The notes: generated from the letters alone by a model not told the origin. 64,000 nt of DNA from an uncultured Fulvivirga sp. (GCA_947500555.1 CANMSE010000006.1:1-64000); one strand, 5' to 3'; positions 41,086-50,883 are shown, counted from the first letter of the stretch. Numbers and translations: made by a program.

Positions 41086-42058
41086 ACCTAGTTTCATGTT
41101 CTCGTCCAGAATATTTTTGTTGTTTCCATTCTTCTAGTTCCTTCTTTCGTTGTAAGATCTCTTCTTCTGAAAACTCATAATTGATGAGTCTTTGTAGGTC
41201 AGGCTGGCCTGAGTCCACCCAGCAGGTGTACCAATAGTCACCGGTCATCTTTATTGCCTTACGCATTTGGCGTTCAACCATACCATTTAATCTTTGATGA
41301 TAAGCCTTCGCAAAGCCTTTTGAATAGACCTTGATTGTTCGAGTTCCTCTTGTTTCGAAAGAAAATTTCTTATCAGCACCAAATTCAGCTGTCAGCTCCT
41401 TTTCAAATAGCAATACTGAATCCAGGGCCTCATGAGCTTGAGCAAGTGCATGCCATGCCTTAAACTGAGTATTTCCAATATATGTTGACTTCCCTACAAA
41501 ATAATTAAAATCTTCTGAGAATAGCTCTGGTAACCGTGACTCCCAAAAACCATGAATACCATATTGATTGGTCAATTGACCATTATAGTTTTCCGTTGTA
41601 TGCAGCGGCACATTTGCATCAGCTATATAGTGTCCAAGGTCAGCTGAAAGTCTGAGTATAGCAGGTACATCCTGAACTTGCATTGCCTCTGTTAGCCATT
41701 GTTTAACGCTATATATATGCCACGGAACGATGCCATAAGTATTCAAAGTATCTACGGTGTACTTCTCAACTGCTTCACCCCAATACCTTGGCAAGGTATA
41801 AATTGAACTATCACCATATACATCAGCGTCTAAATAATGCCTTGGAGCCTCCCCTTCAACTGCATACCTTCTCTTGTCAGGATTAACAGAATTTTCAGTG
41901 ATGTATCGAATATGATGTTTATAAAAACCTACCATTTCAATAGGTAATGTAAAAACAGCCAATCGATTAATACTTTGGTGTGCAAAAAAACCCCACATTC
42001 CTTGTGTCGAAGAGAGGGTAAAAAGTAATGCACTTACAAATACAACCCGCTTAATCAT
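41084..42058 (-). CDS. Zinc-dependent phospholipase C / S1-P1 nuclease-like protein
   Basis: An exported 324-residue protein of the phospholipase C/P1 nuclease fold. The mature N-terminus starts with the trinuclear zinc motif MWGFFAHQSINR (Trp plus His), and later ligands are in PRHYLDADVY, LSADLGHYIADANVPLHTTENY and YGIHGFWES. ATG 42058 gives a clean signal peptide (ending near STQG). An ATG ten codons upstream is possible but less fitting. The substrate is unknown. No partner genes: the neighbours are rpsT (divergent) and the SRPBCC gene (convergent). Confidence 0.82.
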   Translation of the reverse strand: MIKRVVFVSALLFTLSSTQGMWGFFAHQSINRLAVFTLPIEMVGFYKHHIRYITENSVNPDKRRYAVEGEAPRHYLDADVYGDSSIYTLPRYWGEAVEKYTVDTLNTYGIVPWHIYSVKQWLTEAMQVQDVPAILRLSADLGHYIADANVPLHTTENYNGQLTNQYGIHGFWESRLPELFSEDFNYFVGKSTYIGNTQFKAWHALAQAHEALDSVLLFEKELTAEFGADKKFSFETRGTRTIKVYSKGFAKAYHQRLNGMVERQMRKAIKMTGDYWYTCWVDSGQPDLQRLINYEFSEEEILQRKKELEEWKQQKYSGREHETR

Positions 42059-42114
42059 TCCCTTAAAATAAGAGATTAAGTGTAGCAAATCACAAAAATA
42101 TATTCTAAGTATGT

Positions 42115-42145
42115 TTTGCAGAAATAATAATTAACCCTACCTTTG
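42115..42145 (+). promoter_or_regulatory. Promoter of rpsT (-33 TTTG, -7 TACCTTTG)
   Basis: TTTG at 42115-42118 and TACCTTTG at 42138-42145 are separated by 19 bases, a full match to the Bacteroidota housekeeping consensus. It leaves a 5' leader of about 35 bases before the rpsT ATG. Confidence 0.82.
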
Positions 42146-42186
42146 CACACTCAAATTAAAAAAGAGTAGTTGAATTAAGATCAGTT

Positions 42187-42438
42187 ATGGCAAATCATAA
42201 GTCAGCGTTAAAGAGAATAAGATCAAATAACGCAAAGAGATTAAGAAATAAGTACCAGCATAAAACTACAAGGACCTTTATAAAGAAATTAAAAGGTACT
42301 ACTGATAAAGCTGAAGCAAATAACCTTTTGAAAACAGTTGTTTCTATGATTGATAAACTGGCAAAGAATAATATCATTCATAAAAATAAGGCTGCTAACA
42401 ATAAGTCAAAATTGACTAAACTGGTGAATAGTCTTTAG
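42187..42438 (+). CDS. rpsT: 30S ribosomal protein S20
   Basis: An 83-residue, very lysine-rich helical protein that binds 16S rRNA early in 30S assembly. The start MANHKSALKRIRSNNAKRLRN is the family signature. It is monocistronic, with a consensus promoter upstream and a strong terminator immediately downstream. Confidence 0.97.
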   Translation: MANHKSALKRIRSNNAKRLRNKYQHKTTRTFIKKLKGTTDKAEANNLLKTVVSMIDKLAKNNIIHKNKAANNKSKLTKLVNSL

Positions 42439-42459
42439 TAAAATATAGCTAACAAAAAA

Positions 42460-42492
42460 GGCCCTATGAGAATTCTCATAGGGCCTTTTTTG
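42460..42492 (+). terminator. Intrinsic terminator after rpsT
   Basis: GGCCCTATGAGAA pairs perfectly with TTCTCATAGGGCC (42460-42485), followed by a run of seven T. It is the strongest terminator in the window. Confidence 0.93.
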
Positions 42493-42520
42493 TTTATATT
42501 ATTAGGTAAGTAATTAACGC

Positions 42521-42550
42521 AAAAAGCCCCTGAAATTTCAGAGGCTTTTA
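42521..42550 (-). terminator. Intrinsic terminator of tRNA-Lys
   Basis: On the minus strand AAAGCCTCTGAAA pairs with TTTCAGGGGCTTT (one wobble position), ending in TTTTT at 42525-42521. It begins 2 bases after the tRNA 3' end. Confidence 0.8.
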
Positions 42551-42551
42551 G

Positions 42552-42624
42552 TGATCCCGCTGGGGCTCGAACCCAGGACCCTCTCCTTAAAAGGGAGATG
42601 CTCTACCAACTGAGCTACGGAATC
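42552..42624 (-). tRNA. tRNA-Lys (anticodon UUU)
   Basis: A 73-base cloverleaf on the minus strand. The acceptor stem pairs GATTCCG with CGGGATC (one G-T wobble), the discriminator is A, and the D-arm is GCTCAGTTGGTAGAGC. The anticodon stem TCTCC/GGAGA encloses loop CTTTTAA with anticodon TTT. The T-arm is CTGGG-TTCGAGC-CCCAG. CCA is not encoded. A terminator follows directly. Confidence 0.97.
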
Positions 42625-42800
42625 CTTTCATTAAAAATCCATTAAAATTACGTGATTATGTGCCCGTTTTTTTAATAGAGTTGCAAAGGTAATAGCTCCA
42701 CAAATAAATGCAAACAATAGCTGTTTTTTTTAGAAAATAATATCTCTAGACCGCTCGTATAATCCAGATTGATGAACTCGCTTAATATAAAAAGCCATAC

Positions 42801-42808
42801 TATATTTG
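42801..42808 (+). promoter_or_regulatory. Candidate -7 box of the TPR-SH3 gene
   Basis: TATATTTG followed by C lies only 4 bases before the ATG at 42813, implying a leaderless transcript. No -33 TTTG is seen 19-21 bases upstream. Confidence 0.45.
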
Positions 42809-42812
42809 CAAA

Positions 42813-43529
42813 ATGAGAAAACGGCTGGGAATTTTATTTCTTTTTTCACTATTAAAGCTTACTGCCTACTCCACTTCTGTCGAAAAAGCAGACTCCTTAT
42901 TTGCTGAACAAAAATATACTGAGTCATTTGAAATTTACAGTAGGCTATTAGAAAAAGAAAAACAAGTGAGTCCTTCCATGCTTCTTAAAATGGCATATAT
43001 AAAAGAAGGTCTTGGTGGATATACAGATGCGCTTTACTATCTGAATTTATACTACCTCCAAACAGCTGATAAACGAGCGCTAGAACAAATGGAAGTTCTG
43101 GCAGCTAAAAATGATGTAACTGGTTATTCTTCCAACGATTTTGAATTCATTCAAACTATTTTCTATAAATATTATTTTCAGCTCATCATTTTTCTGGTTG
43201 TGTTTTCAATAATGATGCTAACCCTTAGCTATCATTTCAAAAAAAGAAATGAGGCCAGTCCTATTTCTCCAGCGGTGGTCATGCTACTCACACTGGGTTT
43301 ACTCTTTTTTATACTCAATTACGGTAAGGACTATAATAAGTCTATCGTTATAAGCTCTAATACTTATTTAATGAGTGGTCCATCCGCTGCTGCAGAAGTA
43401 CTTGGTACTCTTAAAAAGGGTAACAGATTAAGAATTACGGGTCATGAAGATATATGGACAGAAGTGAGTTATGATAATAAAAAAGGATACATCAAGAACA
43501 ATAAGCTTAGACCCATTTTACTGAACTAA
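42813..43529 (+). CDS. TPR and SH3b membrane protein (BatE-like)
   Basis: A 238-residue inner-membrane protein. The order is signal peptide (1-20), about two TPR motifs (22-95), two membrane segments (122-141 and 153-170) and a C-terminal bacterial SH3 domain (about 175-235, VISSNTYLMSGPSAAAEVLGTLKKGNRLRI). This resembles BatE of the Bacteroides aerotolerance operon, but no batA-D genes are adjacent, so the similarity may be to the architecture only. Its TAA stop interlocks with the TAG of the convergent T9SS protein gene (4-base overlap). Confidence 0.72.
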   Translation: MRKRLGILFLFSLLKLTAYSTSVEKADSLFAEQKYTESFEIYSRLLEKEKQVSPSMLLKMAYIKEGLGGYTDALYYLNLYYLQTADKRALEQMEVLAAKNDVTGYSSNDFEFIQTIFYKYYFQLIIFLVVFSIMMLTLSYHFKKRNEASPISPAVVMLLTLGLLFFILNYGKDYNKSIVISSNTYLMSGPSAAAEVLGTLKKGNRLRITGHEDIWTEVSYDNKKGYIKNNKLRPILLN

Positions 43530-46237
43530 TACATTACACTTACTGAACCTCTATATTCTCTATTAGTATACTTAACTTGATAGAAGTAAACTCCGGAAGG
43601 CACTCCATCTCCATTCCATCTGAAATCGCGATCGTTGCTTGAAAACACTTCTCTTCCCCAGCGGTTGAAAATAAGTACTCTTTCAAATTGACCTGCGCAG
43701 TTGTCTATAGGTAAAATATTCTCAAGTTCATTGGTATCAGGATTTCGCATATACATCCCAAAAAACTCATTAACTTCATCACCGTTGGGACTGAAATAAT
43801 TCGGAGGTAGAATATCTGTTTCACCTGCGTTTATATCTTCTACATGAATTTTCAGTTGATAGGATGAACCCTGAGGATCATAGCAATTTTTATCAATAGC
43901 TGTGAAATTCAATTCCAGATTTCTTGTAAAGCCAGGGTCAGTTAAATCCGAACATTCAGGAGTCCATATCAACGAAGAACTGACAGAACCAATACCTAAG
44001 CCTCCTTCAAATTCGAAAGGATCATCGAAGTTTCTGTCAAATAGATTTAACAAGAGAGTATCTCCCTCCGAATCTATAGCTCGAATATTGAGTTCAATTG
44101 GCTCACCAACTAGAACGCTAATACTATCCCCTTGTAATATATCTACCTCATTAAGGCTATTTACAAAAATAGTAGGAGGCGTGTTCGGAGGTGGGGAAAG
44201 GATTAAATCAATTAATAAAGTGTCGACATTGGTCAACTGACAATCATCAAAATCTTCAACAAAAAATTCCAGTCTGAACGAATCTATTTCCGTTTCAAAT
44301 GGGCATGGAATGTCCCATAAAAATTTACTGGATACGCCAGGGTTTCCAGGGCCATCTATATTGGCAAACGAAGCCCCCACATCATTAAAATTAAAATTTC
44401 CGCCTCGTCCAATAAGGCCGATGTTATCTCTATCGATCAAATCATTGGCCCTGATATTTAGGTCAATGGTTTGTCCATACTGATAATTCAATCTCAAATA
44501 GTCCAAGTCCGGCCTGGAAGACTCAAATACTGTAGGCTTGGACTGATCAGGAAAGTCAATGAGTAATGTAAGCAAAAGATTTCTGGGATCTTCAAATTCA
44601 CATTGATCAAAATCTTCAGAAGTAAAGATAAAATCAAAAGCTTTTCTCAAACCAACAGAAACGGGAATGTCTCGCCCTCCCGAAAGGTTTAGGTTCTCAG
44701 CATTACAATCATAGGACCATGTTAACTTCGTTGTAGCCTCCCCAGGGTTGTGAACAATATTACTGAAGCTAATACCAACATTCTCAAGGTCAAAACCGAT
44801 AGGATTTAAGGTTAACTCGACTGAGTCACCATCATTATCAAAAGCTCCAATGTCAACTTCAAGAACTCCACCATCAGAGGAAGTAACTGGAGGCAATATA
44901 TAGGCACCCGTTCTTATATTATTATCTACTCTAAAAAATGCGGTTTGATTTGGTGGTGGCGGAACATTAAGGGAAACAATCACAGTATCTAGTGCCGGTT
45001 GAGGGCACGAACCATCTAGTGCAATAATTCCAATTTGATAAAATCCACCTCTGGTAAATGGACAATCAGGAAAGCAAACAGTAAATCTTGCGGTATCTAA
45101 TTCATTTCTCAATGTTTGATTCTCGGAGAAATCAATTTCAATGCCTTCTAATTGAGCATTAAAATTAATTGGAATTGCTCTTAAGCCTACATTAGACACT
45201 GTATCTCTGCCCACATTAGTTGGAGGATCAGTAACCAAAATGTCTACGCACTTTTCTTCATCATCAAAAGCAAAATTCAATGTGGTTCCTTCGTTATAAT
45301 TTTGCGATTCACCTTGTTCTCTTGCCAGTATATTTGGAGCTTGGCCAGATCCGCAATCAGTAACTACCAACATTTGGAAGTCTCTGCGCATCTCGCCATG
45401 TTTCACGCCATCTCTAAACTCCTCTACTTTTACCGCAAAGACATATAAACCGGCAAATTGAGGGGTAACCGTTAGAACACCTCTGTCAGTAATTTCCATA
45501 TCTGGCATACCTCCAACTATATTGTCCAAGCCAAAACCAGACTGCCAAATGACTTCAGGATATGGACCGGGAACTACTGGGGGATTTGCAGCACCGCTAA
45601 CGGTATTTAAGGGCGTGACCAAGGAATAGGTAAGAGAATCTCCATCATCATCAATACCACCAAAATCGGCAAAGTAAAAATTATTAATGCAACCATAGTC
45701 TCTCAAAGGAGGAAACAGTCTTGGGGTAGAATTGATGAACTCTTCTCCATTAACAGTTACCGGAGGAAATTCCAGGTAGAAGGTTTGACCAGCAAAAATT
45801 CCTCCTGAATCAGGCGGGTCGCTAAATATATTAGTTATCGTATAGTTGCGGCAACATCGCTGCCAGGCTATATAATATCCTTCAGGATCACTAAAATCAT
45901 TTGGGCCTAAGAATATGGTATTTGTGTATAGTAATCTACTGGTTACAATTTGACCATCATCGCAATCACTATTGGTGTAAGGCACACCTTCTTGAGTAGT
46001 CAATGTGAGAGTCAAATTACGAATTAGTCGATTATCTGATTTTCTAAAGAATGATACTACAATATTTGGATCTCTAGCCTGAGTGTTCCCATTTAATTCA
46101 TCAAAATATTGTATCATATTAAGTCGATACTGAAAACCTTCTATGTGCAATAATTCGAATTCGCCTCCAACAATATGAGAGGCAAAAACACTAAATTTGC
46201 AAACCGTTAATAATACTAGGAGTAAAAGTTTCCGCAT
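43526..46237 (-). CDS. Large T9SS type-B sorted surface protein with tandem Ig/cadherin-like repeats
   Basis: A 903-residue secreted protein. A signal peptide of about 19 residues ends before HIVGGEFE. At least three beta-rich tandem repeats of about 120 residues (about 440-800) share the pattern IxLNIRAxDxxGD...FxxxGIGxxSxxLxWxPxC...FxAxDxxC. A gliding-motility-associated (type B) C-terminal domain covers about 815-903 (PNYFSPNGDEVNEFFGMY, IFNRWGREVF, SGVYFYQVKY). Type B substrates are typically released or attached differently from type A. Adhesion or a structural cell-surface role is inferred. Confidence 0.88.
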   Translation of the reverse strand: MRKLLLLVLLTVCKFSVFASHIVGGEFELLHIEGFQYRLNMIQYFDELNGNTQARDPNIVVSFFRKSDNRLIRNLTLTLTTQEGVPYTNSDCDDGQIVTSRLLYTNTIFLGPNDFSDPEGYYIAWQRCCRNYTITNIFSDPPDSGGIFAGQTFYLEFPPVTVNGEEFINSTPRLFPPLRDYGCINNFYFADFGGIDDDGDSLTYSLVTPLNTVSGAANPPVVPGPYPEVIWQSGFGLDNIVGGMPDMEITDRGVLTVTPQFAGLYVFAVKVEEFRDGVKHGEMRRDFQMLVVTDCGSGQAPNILAREQGESQNYNEGTTLNFAFDDEEKCVDILVTDPPTNVGRDTVSNVGLRAIPINFNAQLEGIEIDFSENQTLRNELDTARFTVCFPDCPFTRGGFYQIGIIALDGSCPQPALDTVIVSLNVPPPPNQTAFFRVDNNIRTGAYILPPVTSSDGGVLEVDIGAFDNDGDSVELTLNPIGFDLENVGISFSNIVHNPGEATTKLTWSYDCNAENLNLSGGRDIPVSVGLRKAFDFIFTSEDFDQCEFEDPRNLLLTLLIDFPDQSKPTVFESSRPDLDYLRLNYQYGQTIDLNIRANDLIDRDNIGLIGRGGNFNFNDVGASFANIDGPGNPGVSSKFLWDIPCPFETEIDSFRLEFFVEDFDDCQLTNVDTLLIDLILSPPPNTPPTIFVNSLNEVDILQGDSISVLVGEPIELNIRAIDSEGDTLLLNLFDRNFDDPFEFEGGLGIGSVSSSLIWTPECSDLTDPGFTRNLELNFTAIDKNCYDPQGSSYQLKIHVEDINAGETDILPPNYFSPNGDEVNEFFGMYMRNPDTNELENILPIDNCAGQFERVLIFNRWGREVFSSNDRDFRWNGDGVPSGVYFYQVKYTNREYRGSVSVMY

Positions 46238-46300
46238 ACTTTACCTTGATATTGTGATCGTTTTAAAGGTAAGTCTGATTGATTGCGCTTTGATTAAAAC

Positions 46301-47716
46301 ATGAAGATAAAGAATAAAATTCTAAATAATATAGAAATTACGTCAGTTGCAGCTGAGGGCAAATGTGTGGCGAGATTTGATGGACAGGTTATATTTGTGA
46401 CAGGTGTTGCTCCTGGTGATATCTGTGACATAAGAATCACCCGAAAGAAAAAGAGTTTTCTTGAAGCTGTTCCGGTAAAATTTCATTCTTACTCAAAATT
46501 GAGATCCACTCCGTTTTGCACACACTATGGCACCTGTGGAGGGTGCAAATGGCAACATATTGATTATGATGCTCAGTTAAAGTTTAAAGAACAGCAAGTT
46601 ACAGACAATTTGGAGCGGATAGGAAAAATAGAACTGGAAGGTTTAAAACCTATATTATCATCAGAGGGCACTACATACTACAGAAACAAGCTAGAATATA
46701 CGTTTTCAGATTCAAGATGGCTTACTCGAGAAGAAATAGATAGCGGTGCAGAGCTAGAAAGAAATGCGTTGGGCTTTCATATTCCCGGACGATTTGATAA
46801 GATTTTAGATATTGACCATTGCCATTTACAGCCAGATCCTTCTAATCAGATAAGGCTGGCCGTAAAAAAACACGCTATTGAAAACAACATATCATTTTTC
46901 AATCTAGTGAAGCAGACAGGTTTTTTAAGAAATCTCATTATAAGAACCGCATCTACAGACCAGGTTATGGCTATTCTTCAAGTAACTGCCAATGAACCTA
47001 AACTTATCAACCCTATCCTGGAACTAATATCCTCTTTCGAGGAAGTTACGTCAGTAAACTATGTAGTTAATAACAAAGGTAATGACACTTACTCAGACCT
47101 TGAAGTGATGACCACTAATGGAAAGCCATACATTGAGGAGAAAATGAAATCACCTGTGTCTGATGAGGAAATTACTTTCAGAGTAGGCCCAAAGTCGTTT
47201 TACCAAACGAATTCTTTACAAGCAGAAATATTATACAAAAGAGCCTGGGAAATGGCCAAGATAGATAAGAAAGATATAGTCTATGACCTCTATACTGGCA
47301 CTGGAACAATAGCTAACTATGTGGCAGAATCAGCTAAAAGAGTAGTAGGTGTAGAATACGTAGCGGCAGCTATCGAAGATGCAAAAGTAAATTCAGAGAT
47401 AAATGGTATCACGAATACTGCATTCTTTGCTGGTGATATGAAAGATATCTTTACAGGTAAATTTCTCAAAGAAAACGGACGCCCAGATGTGATAATTACC
47501 GATCCTCCACGTGCCGGCATGCACCCTTATGTTTGCAAAGTACTGCTTGAAACCAAAGCCAAAAGAATTGTTTATATCAGTTGCAACCCGGCAACTCAGG
47601 CGCGTGATATTGAGCTTTTAAGCAAGAAGTATAAGGTTATTGAGATACAGCCTGTAGATATGTTCCCTCATACGCATCATGTGGAGTGTATCTGTCTATT
47701 AGAGTTGCGAACCTAG
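46301..47716 (+). CDS. rlmD: 23S rRNA (uracil-C5)-methyltransferase, RlmD/RumA type
   Basis: A 471-residue SAM-dependent RNA m5U methyltransferase. The N-terminal TRAM domain (about 8-60) is followed by iron-sulfur cysteines Cys73, Cys79 and Cys82 (CTHYGTCGGC), with the fourth in DIDHCHLQ. The SAM-binding motif is VYDLYTGTGTIANY, with DPPRAGMH and the catalytic Cys in YISCNPATQARD. Bacteroidota often have two such enzymes (RlmCD/TrmA-like specificities differ), so the exact uridine modified is inferred. It stands alone between two minus-strand T9SS protein genes. Confidence 0.88.
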   Translation: MKIKNKILNNIEITSVAAEGKCVARFDGQVIFVTGVAPGDICDIRITRKKKSFLEAVPVKFHSYSKLRSTPFCTHYGTCGGCKWQHIDYDAQLKFKEQQVTDNLERIGKIELEGLKPILSSEGTTYYRNKLEYTFSDSRWLTREEIDSGAELERNALGFHIPGRFDKILDIDHCHLQPDPSNQIRLAVKKHAIENNISFFNLVKQTGFLRNLIIRTASTDQVMAILQVTANEPKLINPILELISSFEEVTSVNYVVNNKGNDTYSDLEVMTTNGKPYIEEKMKSPVSDEEITFRVGPKSFYQTNSLQAEILYKRAWEMAKIDKKDIVYDLYTGTGTIANYVAESAKRVVGVEYVAAAIEDAKVNSEINGITNTAFFAGDMKDIFTGKFLKENGRPDVIITDPPRAGMHPYVCKVLLETKAKRIVYISCNPATQARDIELLSKKYKVIEIQPVDMFPHTHHVECICLLELRT

Positions 47717-47762
47717 GTTACAGTAGTTCTTTCAAACAAAAAAATTAGAATGTTGATAATTG

Positions 47763-49607
47763 TTATCTAAGTAGACTAACATATCCAGAGTATGACCTTA
47801 TTTTTCCGTTAATGAACTCCACGTTGGCTGAGTAATAATAAACCCCTGAAGCTACTTTTCGGCCTCGATTTGTGCCGTCCCAGCCCAAGTCCGGAATACC
47901 TGGCTGAAATGAGTTTTTCTCAAATAGCTTCTTCCCTGCCCGATTGTAAATATTTAATTCCTGGATAACTTCAATAGTATTTACTTCTTGGGGATATATT
48001 GTGAAATAATCATTTTTTCCATCTTGATTAGGCGTAATAATATTAGGAATAAAAAGATCCGTCACCTCTTGAATAGTAACCTGAACATCGTCACTTGACA
48101 CGCAGCCATTGGCTGAAATTGCTGTCAAGGAAACAGTAATATCAGATGTAAATAGTTCGCTAACAGATTGACATGGAGGCTCACAATCGATCCATTCAGG
48201 ATTCCATTCGTAAGTTGAAGCTGTTTGTGAAATGAAATTACTTATCTCGAATCTTTGCCCTAAGATTAGTTTCTGGTCGGGACCCAAGTTCACTTCAAAA
48301 GTCGGTGGATCAGGTACTTGTACAAGTGTATCAATTACACATCCATATTTATCCTCAATTTTGTACCTATATTCACCTGCATCTAGTTCTGTAATAAGTG
48401 ATTGTACGGCTGGTTGGTTTTCAATTTCAAATTTATAAGGACCTTTACTCGATAAAGTTTCTATTCGAATACGTCCATCTGATAAATTAGCACACGAAGG
48501 TTTCGTTACTCTAAAATTAGCTTTGAAATCATTGTTCACTATGGCTAAATCCAACGTGACTATACTATCACATCCAACTATATTTTGAAGTGAATCTATA
48601 TAGGTGCCAGAAGTAAAATATATGTTATTACCAACTGATATAGACAAACCTTCACATATAGAATCAGTAACATTGACAAATTTGGGGATAACATGTATCA
48701 CTTTTGTGTTTGAAAACGTTCTGCACCTTTCATTGTCTAATTTTTCCTTGCTATCTGCTAATAGATAACGATAGTAATAGAAGCCACTTTCCACATTATC
48801 AAATCTAAAATCCCGATCCATCTCCCCTATTATATCAACCCAGGTTCGACCAGCATTGAAACTCTGCTGCCATTGTATAAACAAATTTTCGAAAGCGGAT
48901 CCTACGATAGTAGCCGTGAGATCAATGGGTTCACCATCTTCACAAATATTGGCCGTTGAAGCAGGTAAAATAAGTGCCTCAGACCCACAAGGACGAAAGG
49001 TAATATTGTCAAGTGCCAAATCATTTCCAATACCACCTGGTGCATTATTTCTTAAAGAAAGCTTCAGTTCAGATTGCTCTGAACCTGTGGAAAACGTAAA
49101 TCCATAGGTGTTCCACTGTTCGTTTCTGGGTATATTCCCCGTTGAATAAACTATTTGATCATTGAGCAAAAAAGAGACGTTAGCCTGAATTCTATCGGTG
49201 GCCCATGAGGCATTGAGGTTGAAAATATCTGCTGAAAACTCGTAAAGCACATCTTCACAAAGCCCAGTGACCGTTTGCTCATAAAACAGGCCTGGCTCAT
49301 AATCAGCATTTACCACCATCATATATCCATTTGGGTCTGAGCTGTTGTCAGAGAGTGTCAACCAGCTGGAATGTAACTGATCGCTCTTTAAAGAGCTGAC
49401 AATAGAATATTGTCCATCATTAGGTGGTAAGCTCGTGGTGTAATTATAACCAGGTGCCAGTTGAGGGTCGCTAGCGAGTATTTGCTCAGTACCGGATCCA
49501 AAATTTCCCGAATTGAAAATATTAGCCCCAAAATTTCCATCGCAAACTTGTCCCAACGAAACCATACTCGTAAAAGAAAGTAGAAAATAGAAACTTGACT
49601 TTAACAT
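47763..49607 (-). CDS. T9SS type-B sorted surface protein
   Basis: A 614-residue secreted protein with a signal peptide (about 1-19, ending SLGQ). An N-terminal carbohydrate-binding/jellyroll-like region (about 20-205, GTEQILASD to LALDNITFRPCG) is followed by Ig-like and PKD-like modules (about 210-510). The type-B C-terminal domain covers about 520-614 (PNIITPNQDGKNDYFTIY, IYNRAGKKLFE, ASGVYYYSANVE). The N-terminal block with the phrase LALDNI is typical of extracellular binding modules. The role is unknown; surface adhesin or binding protein inferred. Confidence 0.87.
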   Translation of the reverse strand: MLKSSFYFLLSFTSMVSLGQVCDGNFGANIFNSGNFGSGTEQILASDPQLAPGYNYTTSLPPNDGQYSIVSSLKSDQLHSSWLTLSDNSSDPNGYMMVVNADYEPGLFYEQTVTGLCEDVLYEFSADIFNLNASWATDRIQANVSFLLNDQIVYSTGNIPRNEQWNTYGFTFSTGSEQSELKLSLRNNAPGGIGNDLALDNITFRPCGSEALILPASTANICEDGEPIDLTATIVGSAFENLFIQWQQSFNAGRTWVDIIGEMDRDFRFDNVESGFYYYRYLLADSKEKLDNERCRTFSNTKVIHVIPKFVNVTDSICEGLSISVGNNIYFTSGTYIDSLQNIVGCDSIVTLDLAIVNNDFKANFRVTKPSCANLSDGRIRIETLSSKGPYKFEIENQPAVQSLITELDAGEYRYKIEDKYGCVIDTLVQVPDPPTFEVNLGPDQKLILGQRFEISNFISQTASTYEWNPEWIDCEPPCQSVSELFTSDITVSLTAISANGCVSSDDVQVTIQEVTDLFIPNIITPNQDGKNDYFTIYPQEVNTIEVIQELNIYNRAGKKLFEKNSFQPGIPDLGWDGTNRGRKVASGVYYYSANVEFINGKIRSYSGYVSLLR

Positions 49608-49755
49608 AAGTATAATAAAGTTCAGGAATTAATTTGAGACTAGCGTACTTCGCAACTTTAAGAGAATAAATCAGATACGAATTCTCATTATCTGTAAATC
49701 AAGGTATTGTCTCCTCGTTTAAATCTTATTTATTATATTAAGGCTTAGAAGTGAT

Positions 49756-50814
49756 ATGAATAAATCCAGTTTTCTTCGAATTGTTGTCATCATCTTAGGC
49801 TTTATGGTTGGCTATGGCATTCTTACAAGCATTTTGTTTACACTTGAATCCAGAGACCCTAACGCTAACATCAAAGATATGGGTGACGCCATTTGGTTTG
49901 CTATGGTTACGCTTACCACTGTTGGTTATGGTGACTTGACTCCCATTACCAGAGAGGGCAGAATTTTTGGCTCTATATTTTTACTAGGTAGTTTGGGGTT
50001 CTACGGAGTTATGATTGGTCAAATAAGTACTATTATGAATACCATTAAGGAGAATAATAAATTGGGTATGAACGGAACAAATTTCACAAATCATGTAGTA
50101 ATAATAGGATGGTCAGATTTTGGCAAAGCCGTGGTAGATCAGCTGATAGCGGCCGGAAGAAATGTGGCTATTGTTACTAAAGTGAAGGATAACATAGATA
50201 TTATTCAGGAATTCTATCCTAAGAAGAATGTTTTTACACTTTTTTCAGACTATGCGAATTTTGATTTACTGAGTAAGCTTAATGTAGAAGAAAGCTCAAT
50301 TGTATTTGTTAACCTGGATGATGACACAGAAAAATTAGTTTATGTGCTAAATCTCAAAAAACATTTCAACCATCTTAAGTATGTGGTAACACTTGATAAT
50401 GCTAATCTAAAAAGCACCTTCCAAAGTGCCGGAGTCACCTATGCCGTCTCCAAACATGAAATAGCCTCTCGATTACTTGCTAGCTACATTTTTGAACCTG
50501 ATGTAGCAGAGTATTCTGAAGAGATAATTGCATTCCCTCAAACCGATGAGGACTATGATATAAAACAATATCTGATCGTTGAAGATAATCCCTATAACAA
50601 TCTCTATTACGAAAAGGTATTTTATGATATGAAGAAAGAATTCAATGCCGTACTTATAGGTATTGTAAAAATAGAGGGAGGAAAAAAGAGATTAATTAAG
50701 AATCCTGAAAGTCAGGTCATGATTAATGAAGGTGATTACCTCATAATGATCACTAATAAGAATTCTGTGAAGAAACTCAAGAAGTTCTTTAATGTAGAAG
50801 AAGGATATGTATAA
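49756..50814 (+). CDS. Two-TM potassium channel with RCK/TrkA regulatory domains
   Basis: A 352-residue inner-membrane channel. Membrane helices (about 8-30 and 72-92) flank a pore loop with the selectivity filter TVGYGD (55-60). The cytosolic RCK-N domain (about 107-230, VVIIGWSDFGKAVVDQL) and RCK-C domain (about 265-345) follow and are expected to gate by ligand or divalent ions. The filter is canonical for K+. It diverges from the T9SS gene upstream; the hairpin beyond its stop mainly serves clpB. Confidence 0.93.
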   Translation: MNKSSFLRIVVIILGFMVGYGILTSILFTLESRDPNANIKDMGDAIWFAMVTLTTVGYGDLTPITREGRIFGSIFLLGSLGFYGVMIGQISTIMNTIKENNKLGMNGTNFTNHVVIIGWSDFGKAVVDQLIAAGRNVAIVTKVKDNIDIIQEFYPKKNVFTLFSDYANFDLLSKLNVEESSIVFVNLDDDTEKLVYVLNLKKHFNHLKYVVTLDNANLKSTFQSAGVTYAVSKHEIASRLLASYIFEPDVAEYSEEIIAFPQTDEDYDIKQYLIVEDNPYNNLYYEKVFYDMKKEFNAVLIGIVKIEGGKKRLIKNPESQVMINEGDYLIMITNKNSVKKLKKFFNVEEGYV

Positions 50815-50856
50815 AAAAACCCTGACACCAACCTCGTAAGAGGTTATGTCAGGGTT
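50813..50856 (-). terminator. Intrinsic terminator of clpB
   Basis: AACCCTGAC pairs with GTCAGGGTT, and inner AACCTC pairs with GAGGTT around GTAA, giving a long hairpin at 50818-50856. On the minus strand it is followed by six T (50818-50813), so it ends clpB transcription 28 bases after the stop. It may also act on the K+ channel mRNA. Confidence 0.85.
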
Positions 50857-50883
50857 AACCAAATTGTACTAAACTTACTAGTA

